The notes below the pieces were generated by a model. It had not been told where the DNA came from and did no database searches. It saw only the letters and a program-made list of their open reading frames with translations. From Blakeslea trispora (lineage: Eukaryota; Mucoromycota; Mucoromycetes; Mucorales; Choanephoraceae): a stretch of 64,000 nucleotides of DNA. Positions 9,926 to 21,117 of the stretch are shown one piece after another. The stretch's first letter is position 1, and each line of letters begins with the position of its first letter. A program made the position numbers and the translations under genes. The DNA lies in assembly GCA_025331445.1 (NCBI GenBank), contig JAIWNE010000032.1:124001-188000 (forward strand), given 5' to 3'.

Positions 9926-10157
9926 AGAAGTAGAAGTTGCACAAGTAGAAATAGCAGGATCAAGACGAAAGAGGTCAAGTTCAGAAGCTGAAGTTGAAGA
10001 CAGTGATAGACCTCACAAAGACATTAGGCTTGACGAAGATAAGTCAGAAATGTCGAGCCATCCAACGGCCTCGTCTTCGCAAAAGAGGTCCAGCCGTGAT
10101 GCTGAACTCGAAGACGATGACAGGCCCCAGAAAGGTGCCAGGCTTGGTCGAGAATAA
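9410..10157 (+). pseudogene. PP4 regulatory subunit 3 (SMEK/PSY2)-derived segment with acidic/NLS-like tail
   Basis: From 9410 to ~9840 it is in frame with the upstream transposase. After an A-rich slip site (~9841-9850) the natural tail continues in the next frame to TAA at 10155-10157. That tail begins with an Ala/Glu/Lys coiled-coil stretch (K-E-A-E-A-A-E-K), then has two copies of a ~24-residue module, K-R-S-S-x-x-A-E-(V/L)-E-D-x-D-R-P-x-K, and ends R-L-G-R-E. Basic/acidic tails of this kind follow the ARM core in PP4R3 proteins, which target PP4 to its substrates. The EVH1-like N-terminal domain of PP4R3 is missing. The frameshift would stop an intact tail being made from this copy unless the slip site is an unrecognised splice or a sequencing error. 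Confidence 0.65.
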
Positions 10158-13100
10158 AAAAAAAGTGTAAAAAAAAAAGAACGAATAGGTTAGGTTGGTG
10201 TTTGTTCCCGAAGGAGTCTGGAGCTTGTATGTTAGTTTGTCTAATGGCTGTTTGTACGGTGTTGGTGCTTTTCTGAATCTAAGTAATTATTGTACTATTG
10301 ATCTGTCTTTTGCATAGCCTTATGTTGCTTATGGTCATTGCAGTAGTAGCTGTCATTTCTGTTTTCTTTTGCTGTTCCCTCTTTAGCTTACCTAAATAAT
10401 CGATATCCATTAATGTGCAAGTAGCTATCCTAAAGATGGCGTATGGCTCAGTAATGGAATAGCTAATTACTATAGGCTTAAGTATGAAAGACATGTATGA
10501 CTTCACAAATAGATACATATGAATATATATATACGGCAGTAGATTAATTGACATAGACACTTTGCTACTTACTCCCTCATCAAAGTCAGCTAAGGTTGAT
10601 CTTGATATGGATTTAAATATAAAACTAGCAAAGTCAATTTTCGAGACTTGATCTGCTTCTTGTTTACAAAATATTCATTATTTGCATCTATCTCTATTCT
10701 ATACCCTCTTCACATTCTTATCTTTTACCCCAATTCAAGCAAACGGTGAAAGTGTAGTTTCTCTCTATGAATTTACCAGGACAAGCATGTTGTCCAGAGC
10801 CCTTTACAAGTTCTCTTTTCTGCTAATGAGTGTATCTACTTGGTATATAATTGGAGCAGAATTTACTCTTAGCATACCTTGTAGCTGAGGAGTCAGTTGT
10901 AAAGGCGTCGTTACATCTGCTGTTTCCCTCAACAAATTAATGAATCGAAGGGAAGAAAAAGAAAAAGAAGCATATTTCGTTATTTTATTGATTTTCATTT
11001 TTGAATCTTTAAAAGAAACAAAAGAGCATTTCGATTTGTTGACAAGATCTGTTTCATTGAGGGTAAATGCTGTCGCTTTTTTCTTTGCCAAATCAAACAT
11101 ACCAGGCGAAACCATTGCAAATACAATATTTCTCATTATTTTGTAACTGGCAAAGTATGAAATAGTTTATTCTTTGCGTAGATCAGTCTGTATCAATTGA
11201 TACCTTGATTCTTTGCAGCTGATACATAAAGACCGAATCTCCATTCTTAGTATGTAAAAAGAAGTGTTTGGCATGTATCACTGAGAATGATTACTGTTCG
11301 TGATTCTGTAGTAGAAAAAAAAGAGAGAGAGAGAGAGAGAGAATAAAGTGATATATTGAGATTATGTCAGCAAAAACATGCAAGTTAATCAACATTTATC
11401 TGTAAATATGTTTGTCTCAATATTTGGTCTGTTTCTACAGCTCATTTTGTTGGTTGTGCTTATGCTTTAGACAATTGTAGAGAAAGAGTCGCTTTATTAT
11501 TACAGAAGAAATGGGCAAAACTAAGGCTTAGTTTGATTCCAGTACGCTTGTTGGAGAATATCATTGGCAAAATGTCTCTGAGTATGCCTAAATTATCATT
11601 GCTTGTTGAATCTTTAGTACCACCGATAAAACAGAGCGCAATGTGTACATGACAATAAATTCAACACATTTTCTAGCTTTTTTTTAATTTATCGCTAACC
11701 ACTTGTTATATAATAGTTATTGACCCTTGTAAGGTATTTTAAAGCAAAGAATGACAGAGATAACATACAGAAAGCAACAAGGGGATCTGAACAAACAGAA
11801 TGTCAACTGTATCTGCTTCTTTATCGAGTAAAACGCAAATTAAAACTCAGTTAGATAGGTTCATGCATTCACATTCGTGACTTTAGTTGGAAACTATCAG
11901 CTATTCTCTTTCTTGCAACGAAAACTTGAAAATTTCGGCCAATCAGATTCTTGTAGTAATGAAGAAAGGTGGGCTAAACAATCTATGAGCCAATAAGCCC
12001 GAATTAAGGTTAAAAGCCGATCGATCTATAAGCATAATGCAAAGCTTAATTAAAATTCATGCCATGATTGTTTGGCTTGGGAGTATTTATACTTTCAAGT
12101 CATGTCTCTTGCTTTTTATATATAAAAAAAAAAGAATAACTTTTGTCTGAAAATAGAAAAAGACCGGGCGCCGAGATTTTAACCTTTTTTTTTGTTTTGT
12201 TTGTAAGGATTGCTCCAAATAAGGCTTGAAGAGCACCTTTGACTGAAACAAATTTAAGAGACGCGCTTCTATTGGATGACGCGACCTCGAATAGAAGCTT
12301 TTTCTCTTTCTTTTTTTATTTATATTGATTTGTGATGATATTTTATATACAAAAAGGAAAATAAGTAAGGCAGCAATCAATAGAATGAAAAAAAAAAAAA
12401 ATTTTTTTTTCTGTGCCTGATTTTCTTTCCAATTGTTGTCAAATTGTTCCTGACATAATAAACTCATGGCTTTGACGTCCTTGAAAAGCTTTTTTTTTTT
12501 TAAAAAAAAAAGGAGAAGATAATTTTTTCGCGCCTAATTATGACACATTGGCAATCTCCCATTTTTTTTTGTTTAGCAAGCTATTTTCTTCAATGCCTGC
12601 ATTAGACTTGTTGTAAAAGCTAGATGAACTGCTTTGTTTGTACAGGACATTTTAAAGAACTGATTGTCGCGTTTGTCAGTTATCTGATTGGTGATTATGA
12701 TTTTAATGTCTTTTTTTTCAGGTCACACAAGATGATATATTTGTCAACAGTGTTAGGTAAGACAAAATATAGCCTCTCTCTTTTTTATATATACAAAAAA
12801 AAAATCAACACAAAAGCATTATGACAAAGACAGACTTATTAGCATGTGGATAAAAAGTCCATCATTACCTTATTGATTCAAGCTTATATTGTCCTTTCTT
12901 TCGGATGTGCTAGTCTCTCTCTCTCTTTAAACACGGACACATTTGCATTGGACAGATAACCAAATTAAGAAATATACCATTCGTCTATGGTGAAGTTAAG
13001 AAACTACACTATTTCCAGAAATAGATTCCGAGACAAAGTATATACCATTTCTTAATGATTCTCATCATAGTTTGATCTACAAAACATGCATTTGACTTTT

Positions 13101-14065
13101 TTCTCTTATAAGCTAAAACACAATGAAAAAAAGCTTTGTAGAAGAGTTTATATAAAATGTAGAGTATGTGAAAGAAAGAGAGGGAATTTTATACAATAGC
13201 TGCGTGTGATTTTTACACTCACATGTCAACCACACACAAGCGAGCAATAATACACTGCATGATCCGATCTGAAAAAAAAAACTAAAGATCAAAAGCAACA
13301 GATCATAACAATGCAAAAAAAGAGGTACTTGTATCACATTCAAATACGACTTTTTTGGGTATCTTTGTCTCATAGATCTCAAGTATGGCCACTTGAAAGA
13401 ATTATGCAACTGATTTCATGTTGTCGTGGCTTTTTGTTAGTACAATCCAGATATGCAACCTATCTCCGGAAATAGTGGTCACCATAGCAACAAACTAGTT
13501 TGACATAATCATATATAAAAAGAATGTCAATCTGGTGGATAGCTGTAAAAGGAAAGTATGAATTTTAAATACTTTTGCTGATTATCATCTGTAAACTGGC
13601 TATCAGTCAGTGTGTAGCCATAAGATCTGATCGCAAACAAACAGAAAAAAACCTTAAATGGTTGCCTATCTTTATCACTTTGCCCAGTCAACGAAAGAGA
13701 GAAAAAAAAGCAAGTCTAGGTTATTTGTGTCTATAGCGAACAATGAAAAGAAAAAAAAAACATTCTATATGATTCTGTCCTATAAATATTTTCTATTGTT
13801 ATTTCTCTATACTTACCACTATGAAGATTGTATGGCATGAATAGTGCTACCCCAAAAAAAGCATCTCATTAAACTACTTTAAACCCAGCAATTAAAAAAA
13901 GTTCAGTCCATTTTAATACCAGAACAACAGGTATGGTTCTGTGTTACTTGCTATTTTCAAAGTTATTTCTAAAAATACATGTATATAAAAGAGATCAGTT
14001 TTTTTTTAATTTCTTGTCTTTTTTTCTTTTTGATAAATATATATATACAACAAAAAGCCAATTAG
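10158..14065. other. gene-free AT-rich spacer
   Basis: Nearly 4 kb with no gene I can support. It contains a (GA)n tract near 11325-11342, runs of A/T up to 14 bases (around 12390-12410 and 12488-12511) and many short hydrophobic open frames typical of AT-rich DNA. The last few hundred bases are presumably the promoter of the methyltransferase gene. Confidence 0.6.
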
Positions 14066-15383
14066 ATGGGAAATCAAGCGAGCAAAGTACTCGCCAACAG
14101 CTCAAATGGCAAGAAGAAGCGAAATGGTCTAACACATCAGCAAAGACCTTTATCTACTTCATCTCAAGGCAACTATGATTGGCTAGAGAACGACCCTTAT
14201 CCTAATAGAAGCAGTGACAATATTGATGCTGCCATCTCTGCAGTCATTTCACACCAACAGAAAAAGAATAGAAAAGCTACCATGTCTTCTCAACTGAGTC
14301 CCTCATCTGCCTTGACGACAAGCAATGCATTCAACAATCGACGTAAATCAATTTCTGAATTCTTTGCTAGACGAAAGCAGAGTTTGATCAGCATGAGTCC
14401 CTACAGTGGACAAGAAGATATGAAAGAATTTGATCGCCTTCAGAGACAAGTAAGAAGAGACGATAGACATACAAGGAAAACAAAATATGTGTATGCTCAT
14501 ACTATCTCTCATAGCATTACTTGTTAAAGAGTACTCGTAAAGGAAACACATGGGCACCTATTCAATCACCTAAAGTCATTGTCGAGGCAGGTACTCGAAA
14601 TGGCATTTGGGCTTTGGAGATGGCTACTCAGTATAGTAACTCTCAAGTACTTGGTCTTGATTTAAAGCCACCTGGTTTACAAGCAGGAAGTCCTTCTAAT
14701 TTGAGATACAATCAAACTGACATAACTGAATCCTGGCCAATGAACGATAATTCCATTGATTTGTAAGAAATGAAAGAATAAGAGAGAGAGAAAAAAAAAT
14801 TTTTTTTTTTTTTACTAACTTGTTCTATGGATAGTATTTTCCAGCGTAACATGTATTTGCACATCAAACAAGATCAATGGTCTAAATTATTAGAAGAAAT
14901 GTTTCGTGTCTTGAAGCCTGGTGGCTATGTTGAATTGCTCGAAGTAGAAGTGTGTCACCATAATCCCGGTCCTGTACAACAAGCATTTCAAACTTTCTTC
15001 AAAGATCAATGTAAAGAATTGCAACTGGATTTGAATTTTGCTGAAACTATGATGAGTGCCTTGCAAGAACTAGGCTTCATTGAGATTGAGAAACGAGTCT
15101 TGGATATTCCAATTGGTGAATGGCCTACTGAAGGAGGTAAAGCAATTTCTTAACTATGCAATTTCCGTCACTCATCTCTTCTATATTAGAATTGAAACAA
15201 TGTGGTTTCATTAACAAGGAAATTCAAAAGGCTTCACTCAAGTTGAAGAAAAATGTCTATGTTCCTAAATGGGGAATTTCCCCTGCTGATTATGATTTGG
15301 CTGTGAATGAGGTTTTAGACGAATTTGATGAACACCAAAGCTTCTCTCGATTTAATTGTTGGGTTGCAAGAAAACCCTTATAG
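14066..15383 (+). CDS. SAM-dependent methyltransferase with N-terminal myristoylation-like signal
   Basis: Four exons, 14066-14449, 14515-14762, 14835-15136 and 15190-15383, give 375 aa with continuous frame. Introns are 65, 72 and 53 bp, all GT-AG. Residues 1-~125 are Ser/Lys-rich and disordered, opening MGNQASKV, which fits an N-myristoyltransferase site (Gly2, Ser6, Lys7). The methyltransferase fold follows: motif I VIVEAGTRNGIWALEMA (middle Gly of the usual GxGxG loop is Arg), an acidic ribose-binding strand end LGLDLKPP, then FIFQRNMYLHI and V-L-K-P-G-G-Y-V-E-L-L-E. This class I layout is widespread in fungi (LaeA/UMTA-like and Mucorales-expanded families). The substrate is unknown. Myristoylation would place it at membranes, which is inference. 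It converges on the ING gene 180 bp downstream. Confidence 0.85.
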
Positions 15384-15564
15384 AACTTGTATTATATTAG
15401 ACTTAGAAGACAAATGTGTCAACCCCCTTTCATTCATTATTATTTTTTGTATATATATACTTTTTTTTTTAAGAAATTCCCAATCTTTAGACTTTTTAAA
15501 AAGAAAACATCTTTATTGCTTCCACCCCCTTCCTCTCTTTAGTGATAGAAATAATAAAAATAAA

Positions 15565-16718
15565 TCAAGATCGCCTATTCTTGCCTTTGTATTTACTGCA
15601 GTTATCACAAAACCATTTGCCTTTGGGTGCTGCCTTCAAATCGACACAAGCAATATGAAACCATTCAATATCGCACTAAAAAAAATCACCATTAGTTGTT
15701 ATAGAAACCAATTCATTTCTGTTAATTACATCTGCATTATCACAGGCCACCATTTCTCCATAAGAGACACCTTGACAGTAACAATAGACAGGCTCATTTG
15801 GATCAATGGACATATCTGTGTCAGATCTAGAAGAAAGGGAGTTAAACATTTGACCTCAAACTACTTTCTATTGTCTTTCTTACGTCTTTAGTTTACTGTT
15901 GTTTTTCCTTGAAGGCAATGTCTTTAGTTTTGTGGTTTTCTCGTTTTGTGTGGTTCTGCTTCTAGGTGTCTCTTTCAATGGTCTACTCAATAAATCCTCT
16001 TTGCCTATACGTCTCTCTAACAAACAATAAGAAAAAAAAACAAGCCTGTCTTGATATGATTTACTTACTCTTGACAGATTGTTTGTCACTCATTTTCTTT
16101 GTGATTTTTTCACCTAGAGACATTCTGGAATATTCACGTAAGCTTCTTGAAGAAGGCACAAGACCAGGCAAGGAAGCGATACGTATGGTGCCTATAGGAT
16201 GACTCTCTTCAAACTTGACTAAATCAGCATCCAATCGATTGCAATGACGATCCACCTAACAAAAGCAGTGTAAATAACCCCTACAAACACTCTTCATCCT
16301 ATCATTTACTGCATCCAATGTCACTTTAGCGAGAGCTGCCTTTTCGCTACTTCTTTGGACAGTTTCTTCCAACAGTTGAATAAGTTGTTTTAATTGAGTA
16401 AATCGATTGTTGGCGTCCAAGCGGTCAATATTATCAATCAAGTCAATAGCTGCTTTTGCTGTTGAACAAGTAGAGTCTGAAAGTGGCATAAGTCACAAAG
16501 TTCTTTTTTCCTTTTCTTGTTTTATATACCTTGTGCATATCCGTCCATCTCTTTTAAGAGCGTAAAGTTCTTTTGAAGGTCGATCTGTAGAGCTTCCACA
16601 ACTATAGAAAGAACAATGAGTCTAACAGAGTGCTTTATAAAGAACACATTTGTGTTTTGTTTTTACTATCAATGTAGTCATCAATGTAGATTAGACTATC
16701 AATAAGTGACTTGGACAT
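15565..16718 (-). CDS. ING-family PHD-finger chromatin protein
   Basis: Seven exons on the minus strand (16718-16667, 16601-16530, 16476-16310, 16255-16069, 16016-15884, 15826-15730, 15675-15565) join in frame to 272 aa. Introns are 52-65 bp. The N-terminal ING domain (residues ~1-110) shows the usual start [17 protein letters not shown], a central helical L-K-Q-L-I-Q-L-L-E and the [12 protein letters not shown] end. A basic linker follows. The C-terminal PHD finger is complete with C4HC3 ligands: CYC, VAC, ADC, WFHIAC, WFCDNC. It includes the Y-C-Y-C, G-E-M and W residues that form the histone H3K4me3-reading pocket in ING proteins. ING proteins recruit histone acetyltransferase or deacetylase complexes (yeast Pho23, Yng1, Yng2). 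I cannot say which paralogue this is. Confidence 0.92.
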
Positions 16719-17252
16719 GTTTTCGTGTATAGACAAAAGAAAAAAGAAAGATAAAGAAAATAGCAGTGCCTGATGAGAAAGTAGATTGAATCTCAACACA
16801 CTTTAGCCAATCATGTCTGTCTCTTGGGTTTGAAATCAAATACATGATGGAGGTGTATGCTTAAATACAAAACTATAAAGAATCTTTCCTGCTTTTCTTT
16901 TTTGTTGTCAGTTTCTTTGAAAATGAATGAGCCATTTCCGAATAAAATGTAGGTGCAACCCACACACATATTTCTTTATATGCCAACAAAGTAAAAAAAA
17001 AAAAAAAAATCTAGATTCAGTGAATGTCATGCAGCTTATTTTACTCTCTGGGTAGAGCAATAGAAATAACTTGTTTCATCAAGACAACCTCCCGTCTTTT
17101 TTATGATTGAATTATACGAATAAAAAGGATTCTTATGTTGTCATGATTTGATGTATGCTAAACTTGAATGCTTAATTTATTAATAAGTAACTAGAAGGGG
17201 GGGGGGTATATGCAATCTAACAAGCAAAATAAAAAAAAATAAAGAATTTTGC
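16719..17252. other. spacer between ING and PTC7-like genes
   Basis: Noncoding, with an A17 run near 16994-17010 and a G8 run near 17199-17206. It holds the ING promoter and the PTC7-like 3' UTR. Confidence 0.5.
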
Positions 17253-18405
17253 CTAATCAAATCTACGATCAGGAGAATCTTCACAGTCTTTAACAACAGC
17301 AACAATGACACTGATATCATCTGGCTTGCCTCCTTCCATCAAAAACCCTTCTTCCATAGCACGTCTCTGAAAGGGTGTATCCACTCTATGTTTAGATTCA
17401 CTGATTTCTTTCGCTGATTGACCCAAGATGTCAGATAATGTTTGTGGTTGAAGATTGCTGATACGAGGAGGACGGCCAGGTGCACCAGGAATGGTATGTG
17501 CATCTACATGAGCTCGCACGAGATGAAGAATGTCCTTGTCAAACAGATTATCATATAGACCATCTGTTCCCATGATAATAATATCGTTCTTTTGGACCTT
17601 AATGGTAAATGATTGAGCATGCGATGGCTTATCTCGAGACTGAATACCAAGCTGGTAAGGGAAATTGAATGCATGTTGTTGCTCCTCGCTTCTAAATAAG
17701 TAGTGGTTGTTACGAATGATCGAGATACCGCAATCACCAATATTGGCTACTCTCAATTCATCATGACGTAAAACGGCAAGACAGGCAGTGGTTGAGCCTA
17801 GGATATTATTCTTCCTGGCAGCCATCAGACTGTTATCGTAAGAACGCTGTAGGATATCCACTGGGTTAGCATCGTTATAGTCAAAGAATAATGGGTCTTC
17901 AATATCTTCAAATCGATCCATTTCAAGATTAGCATAGTGCATGAGTTGAGTGGAATACAAAGCCGAATCCGAACCTTGATATAGAAATTGATCCGTAAGT
18001 TACACCTGATCTCCGCTCATGTAAAACAAAATAAATAATTTTTTTTTTTTTTTTACCTGCTGTACTAGACCATCCACCAATACCATCTGCCACACCAATT
18101 GCATCAGAACGTCTAAAGTAAGCATCTTCACCTATCTGTGCACCAACAGAGGTATATGAATTGAATGTATGCACTGCCACTTGGTTGGCTCTACGCTTAG
18201 CAAATCCAGTTGCACCATGGCCAAATTTGAAAGAGGGTTTAGGCTTGGCCTGAGCAAAGAAATCAAACATTGGCAATGATTTTGAGTATTCAAAATGATT
18301 TTCTTGAACTAGGCTTAGTGCAGAAGGCGATGCTGTCTTTGATATCGATCGCTTCAGTATTGTTTGCGCTGTTGCTGCGGTTCTTTTGTTGATTGTGCTC
18401 AGCAT
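17253..18405 (-). CDS. PTC7: PTC7-like mitochondrial PP2C-type Ser/Thr phosphatase
   Basis: Two exons, 18405-18057 and 17974-17253, with an 82-bp intron give 356 aa. The N-terminus (MLSTINKRTAATAQTILKRS) is basic, Ser/Thr-rich and amphipathic, like a mitochondrial presequence. PP2C metal-site motifs are visible in order: EDAYF, VADGIGGW (metal-binding Asp and Gly), GSTTACLAVL, VANIGDCGISI, GTDGLYDN and GKPDDISVIV. The compact layout with no long linkers is that of the PTC7/PPTC7 subgroup, which acts in the mitochondrial matrix and controls coenzyme Q synthesis and mitophagy. The intron starts with a long A run (donor GTAAAA...). In yeast PTC7 an in-frame intron can be retained; here it is not a multiple of three, so that trick is not available. 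Confidence 0.92.
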
Positions 18406-21117
18406 GATGATAATAATAAAAAAAAGATAAAGAAAAAAAAAAGGAGTAAAAAAAAAAATTTACTTATAAACCTGACATGCCTTTTGAAAAACTCCGGCTT
18501 CAAATTCAAATTTGATTGGTTGATACAGACCAGTAGAATGGATGAATGAGACCCTTTTTTTTTTCTAAACTTCTCTGCTTTTTTTTTTTCTACATGTGTA
18601 GTGTTTATATATTCCTTGAAATGGTTTTGATAGAATCTATCCTATTGGATACTTCTTTAAAGGCAGCAATTTTTTATTATTATTGAGATCATGACAATAG
18701 CACAATTGGGATCAGTCGTATAATGGTTTCACTAAATAAAAGAGTTTGTACTATATGAAAGCTTATTGTTACTATCTCTTGATCTTATCACATGATCTAG
18801 ACTATCAGTAACAATGCAAGATGTTGTGAATTCAATGGTACAAGACAAGTATTTTTTTGTTTATAGGCGAACAAGAATAGCTTTTTAGGACTTGTTCAGG
18901 AGATTACAAACTAGACTTTGTGAAAGCAAGATTTTCTTTTTGGAATACACCCCGAGGATGTATTCTTTCCCCCTTTTTATATATATTTTCTCTCTTGGTC
19001 AGTTATTTTCTATCAGCCCTCGTATATTTCTGTAGGTTCTGCATTGATAACATCTTCTACAAGTAACATAGAGTCAACGCTTTCTGGAACTGCCTAAATT
19101 TACTACAGCTGGTATCTTTGCTTTAAGAATATGTATAGATAATTTAATCTAATCACTTGATAGTATGCTATTGAGTTTTATATCAAAATATTCAATATAG
19201 ACATGAATGAGCATTACTTGGATACATGAATTGAACATACAATCATGAGAAAAAGTAATTCAATATGGCTTCTTATTTAAAGACTATCTCTTTACATTCT
19301 TTTTATCATTATTTTGACAACAGTTTTAATAACTCATTTCGAATATTAAAAAAGGATATTTGGTTCAAATGAATAACTTGAGCATGAATTCATAATGAGC
19401 TATTATTGACTTGAGAGTGTCCTTATTCATTGTTTTCAGAAAAGACCAGACATAACTCAATTGGCCAAAAGTAATTCTTTCCTGAATCTTGTCACTTTTT
19501 ATTCTCACTCTTGATAGAAAGAGAATATTGTTTAATCGTTATAGTATCTAATATGACAGAAAAAAAAAACTAAAAGACTATATAATCTATGAAACCCCCC
19601 TCCCCCTTCAATGAGAGACCTTGTTTTCTATCTAGATATGTGTTTGATAGCAGAATTGTTTTGTTTGTTTTGTCTCCTTTTTTTTTAAAAGGTGGGTCAA
19701 ACAATAGTGCACAGATCTAAACCAAAAAAAAAAAAGAAATCAAGGGAAGCTTCCAGTTGAAACAAGGGAATTTTACTTTAACCAAGAACTGAAAGGACCT
19801 TTTTTTTTTTTATTTTTGCTACTAAGAAAACGCACTAAAAAAAAATAAAAAGACCCTTTTTTGCTTTTTATGGTTTATTTGTGTAATTTGATTCATACTA
19901 ACTTTGATTGTATTTATCAACCAAATGTCAATACTCACTCCTCTCGAGACAATCAGTTGTTTGCTCATTTAGAATTACTTTCAACTGATAATGTAATGTC
20001 TTTAGTATTTAGAGAACAGATTGAGCCTATTCAAATACACACAATCCCTTATAATAAGGCAAATGATGACTCTATTCAATAGTAATAATATATATATTTG
20101 CGTGAAACAGTTTGCTTTCTATTGCACATGGTCATGCCACACCTAACACCAATTGCCTGAGTTTCAGTAAATGTAGCTTCTATATTTGTTTGTTTATCTT
20201 TCTATCGGTTTTTGTTTTGGATCTGCAAGAACAAATGTTTCTTATTTCTTTGTTTTAAGCATTTGCTGGAATGAGGAAAACACAGATGATTGTTTTGGCT
20301 CTTTTTTTTTTTCTCGATTAAATTAAGCAAAGAAAACATGCAATTCAACCATTGACATAAAGTGAAATTACCTAAATTAGACATGTCACTCATCTTTTTT
20401 ACACTGACTCTCTCTCTCTTTTTTTTTTGAATCGAAACAACCCTTCCACACTTTCTCGTTATTTTCAAAGTCAGTTTCTCATTTAAGCGATAAATCTAAA
20501 ATGTCGTAATAAAGCAATAAATTTCTTCACCCCAAGTTTTTTAAAAAAAAAAAAGAGATGGATTTATGAATGATAACTTTCTTATATTAATGACACAACA
20601 ATTTAGGCTTTATCATGCGCTTGATTGATAATGCGAATTAATGCATCTGTTACAATTATTTCTGTGTTAGGATGATCATTAGCTGTTTAAGGGTTATATG
20701 AGTTACTCTGGGAGGTCACGCTATTAGAAAAAAAAAATAGATAAACATCAAAAAAAGGGATTTAGAGGTCATTTTTCAATAACATCATTGGCTGCGTTTT
20801 TTTTTCTGGGTGCTTTTCTTTCGCTCTCTGTCTGTCTGTCTGTCTTTTTAGGGCCGCTCCCGCTTGAGTTCTAAAAAAGATGTGATCAATGTTGTCGATG
20901 GCGCAATCTATGTCGTATTTGAGATAATATAAAATAGGCCTTAAAAAATGGCCTATAAAAGAAAAGATAAAGACATCACCTCTTCTTCTTCTTCTTTTCT
21001 TTTTCATATTGCCTCTCTATTATTTCATTGTCTCTTCCCCTCCCCCCTTTCTTCTTTATCTACATTTTTTTTTCTTTATTAATAGGGTGACAACTTTCTA
21101 GAATAATATAAAAAGAA
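18406..21117. other. intergenic region between divergent PTC7-like and sulfate transporter genes
   Basis: About 2.7 kb, divergent promoters at both ends. Many A/T homopolymers, (CT)n and (CTGT)n tracts near 20407-20422 and 20828-20845. A 73-codon frame at 19861-20082 is the only somewhat protein-like stretch and I do not trust it. Confidence 0.55.

Noticed and set aside
9619..9978. Leu-rich minus-strand frame of 119 codons
   Set aside because: It is the antisense of the Glu/Lys/Arg-rich tail of the chimeric gene.
8221..10270. Terminal inverted repeats around the Tc1-PP4R3 chimera
   Set aside because: A CACCGAATA-like stretch near 8232 and a partly complementary GTACGGTGTTGGT near 10254 share too few bases to call a repeat.
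12087..12467. 126-codon minus frame with Lys/Phe runs
   Set aside because: Composition follows the surrounding homopolymers (A and T runs); no gene-like signals.
17975..18056. Retained-intron isoform of PTC7 as in yeast
   Set aside because: The 82-bp intron is not a multiple of three and read-through ends in a stop after about 40 codons; it cannot produce a membrane isoform.
19861..20082. 73-codon frame in the PTC7-SulP spacer
   Set aside because: No family, no splice partner and no clear start context; kept only as a note.
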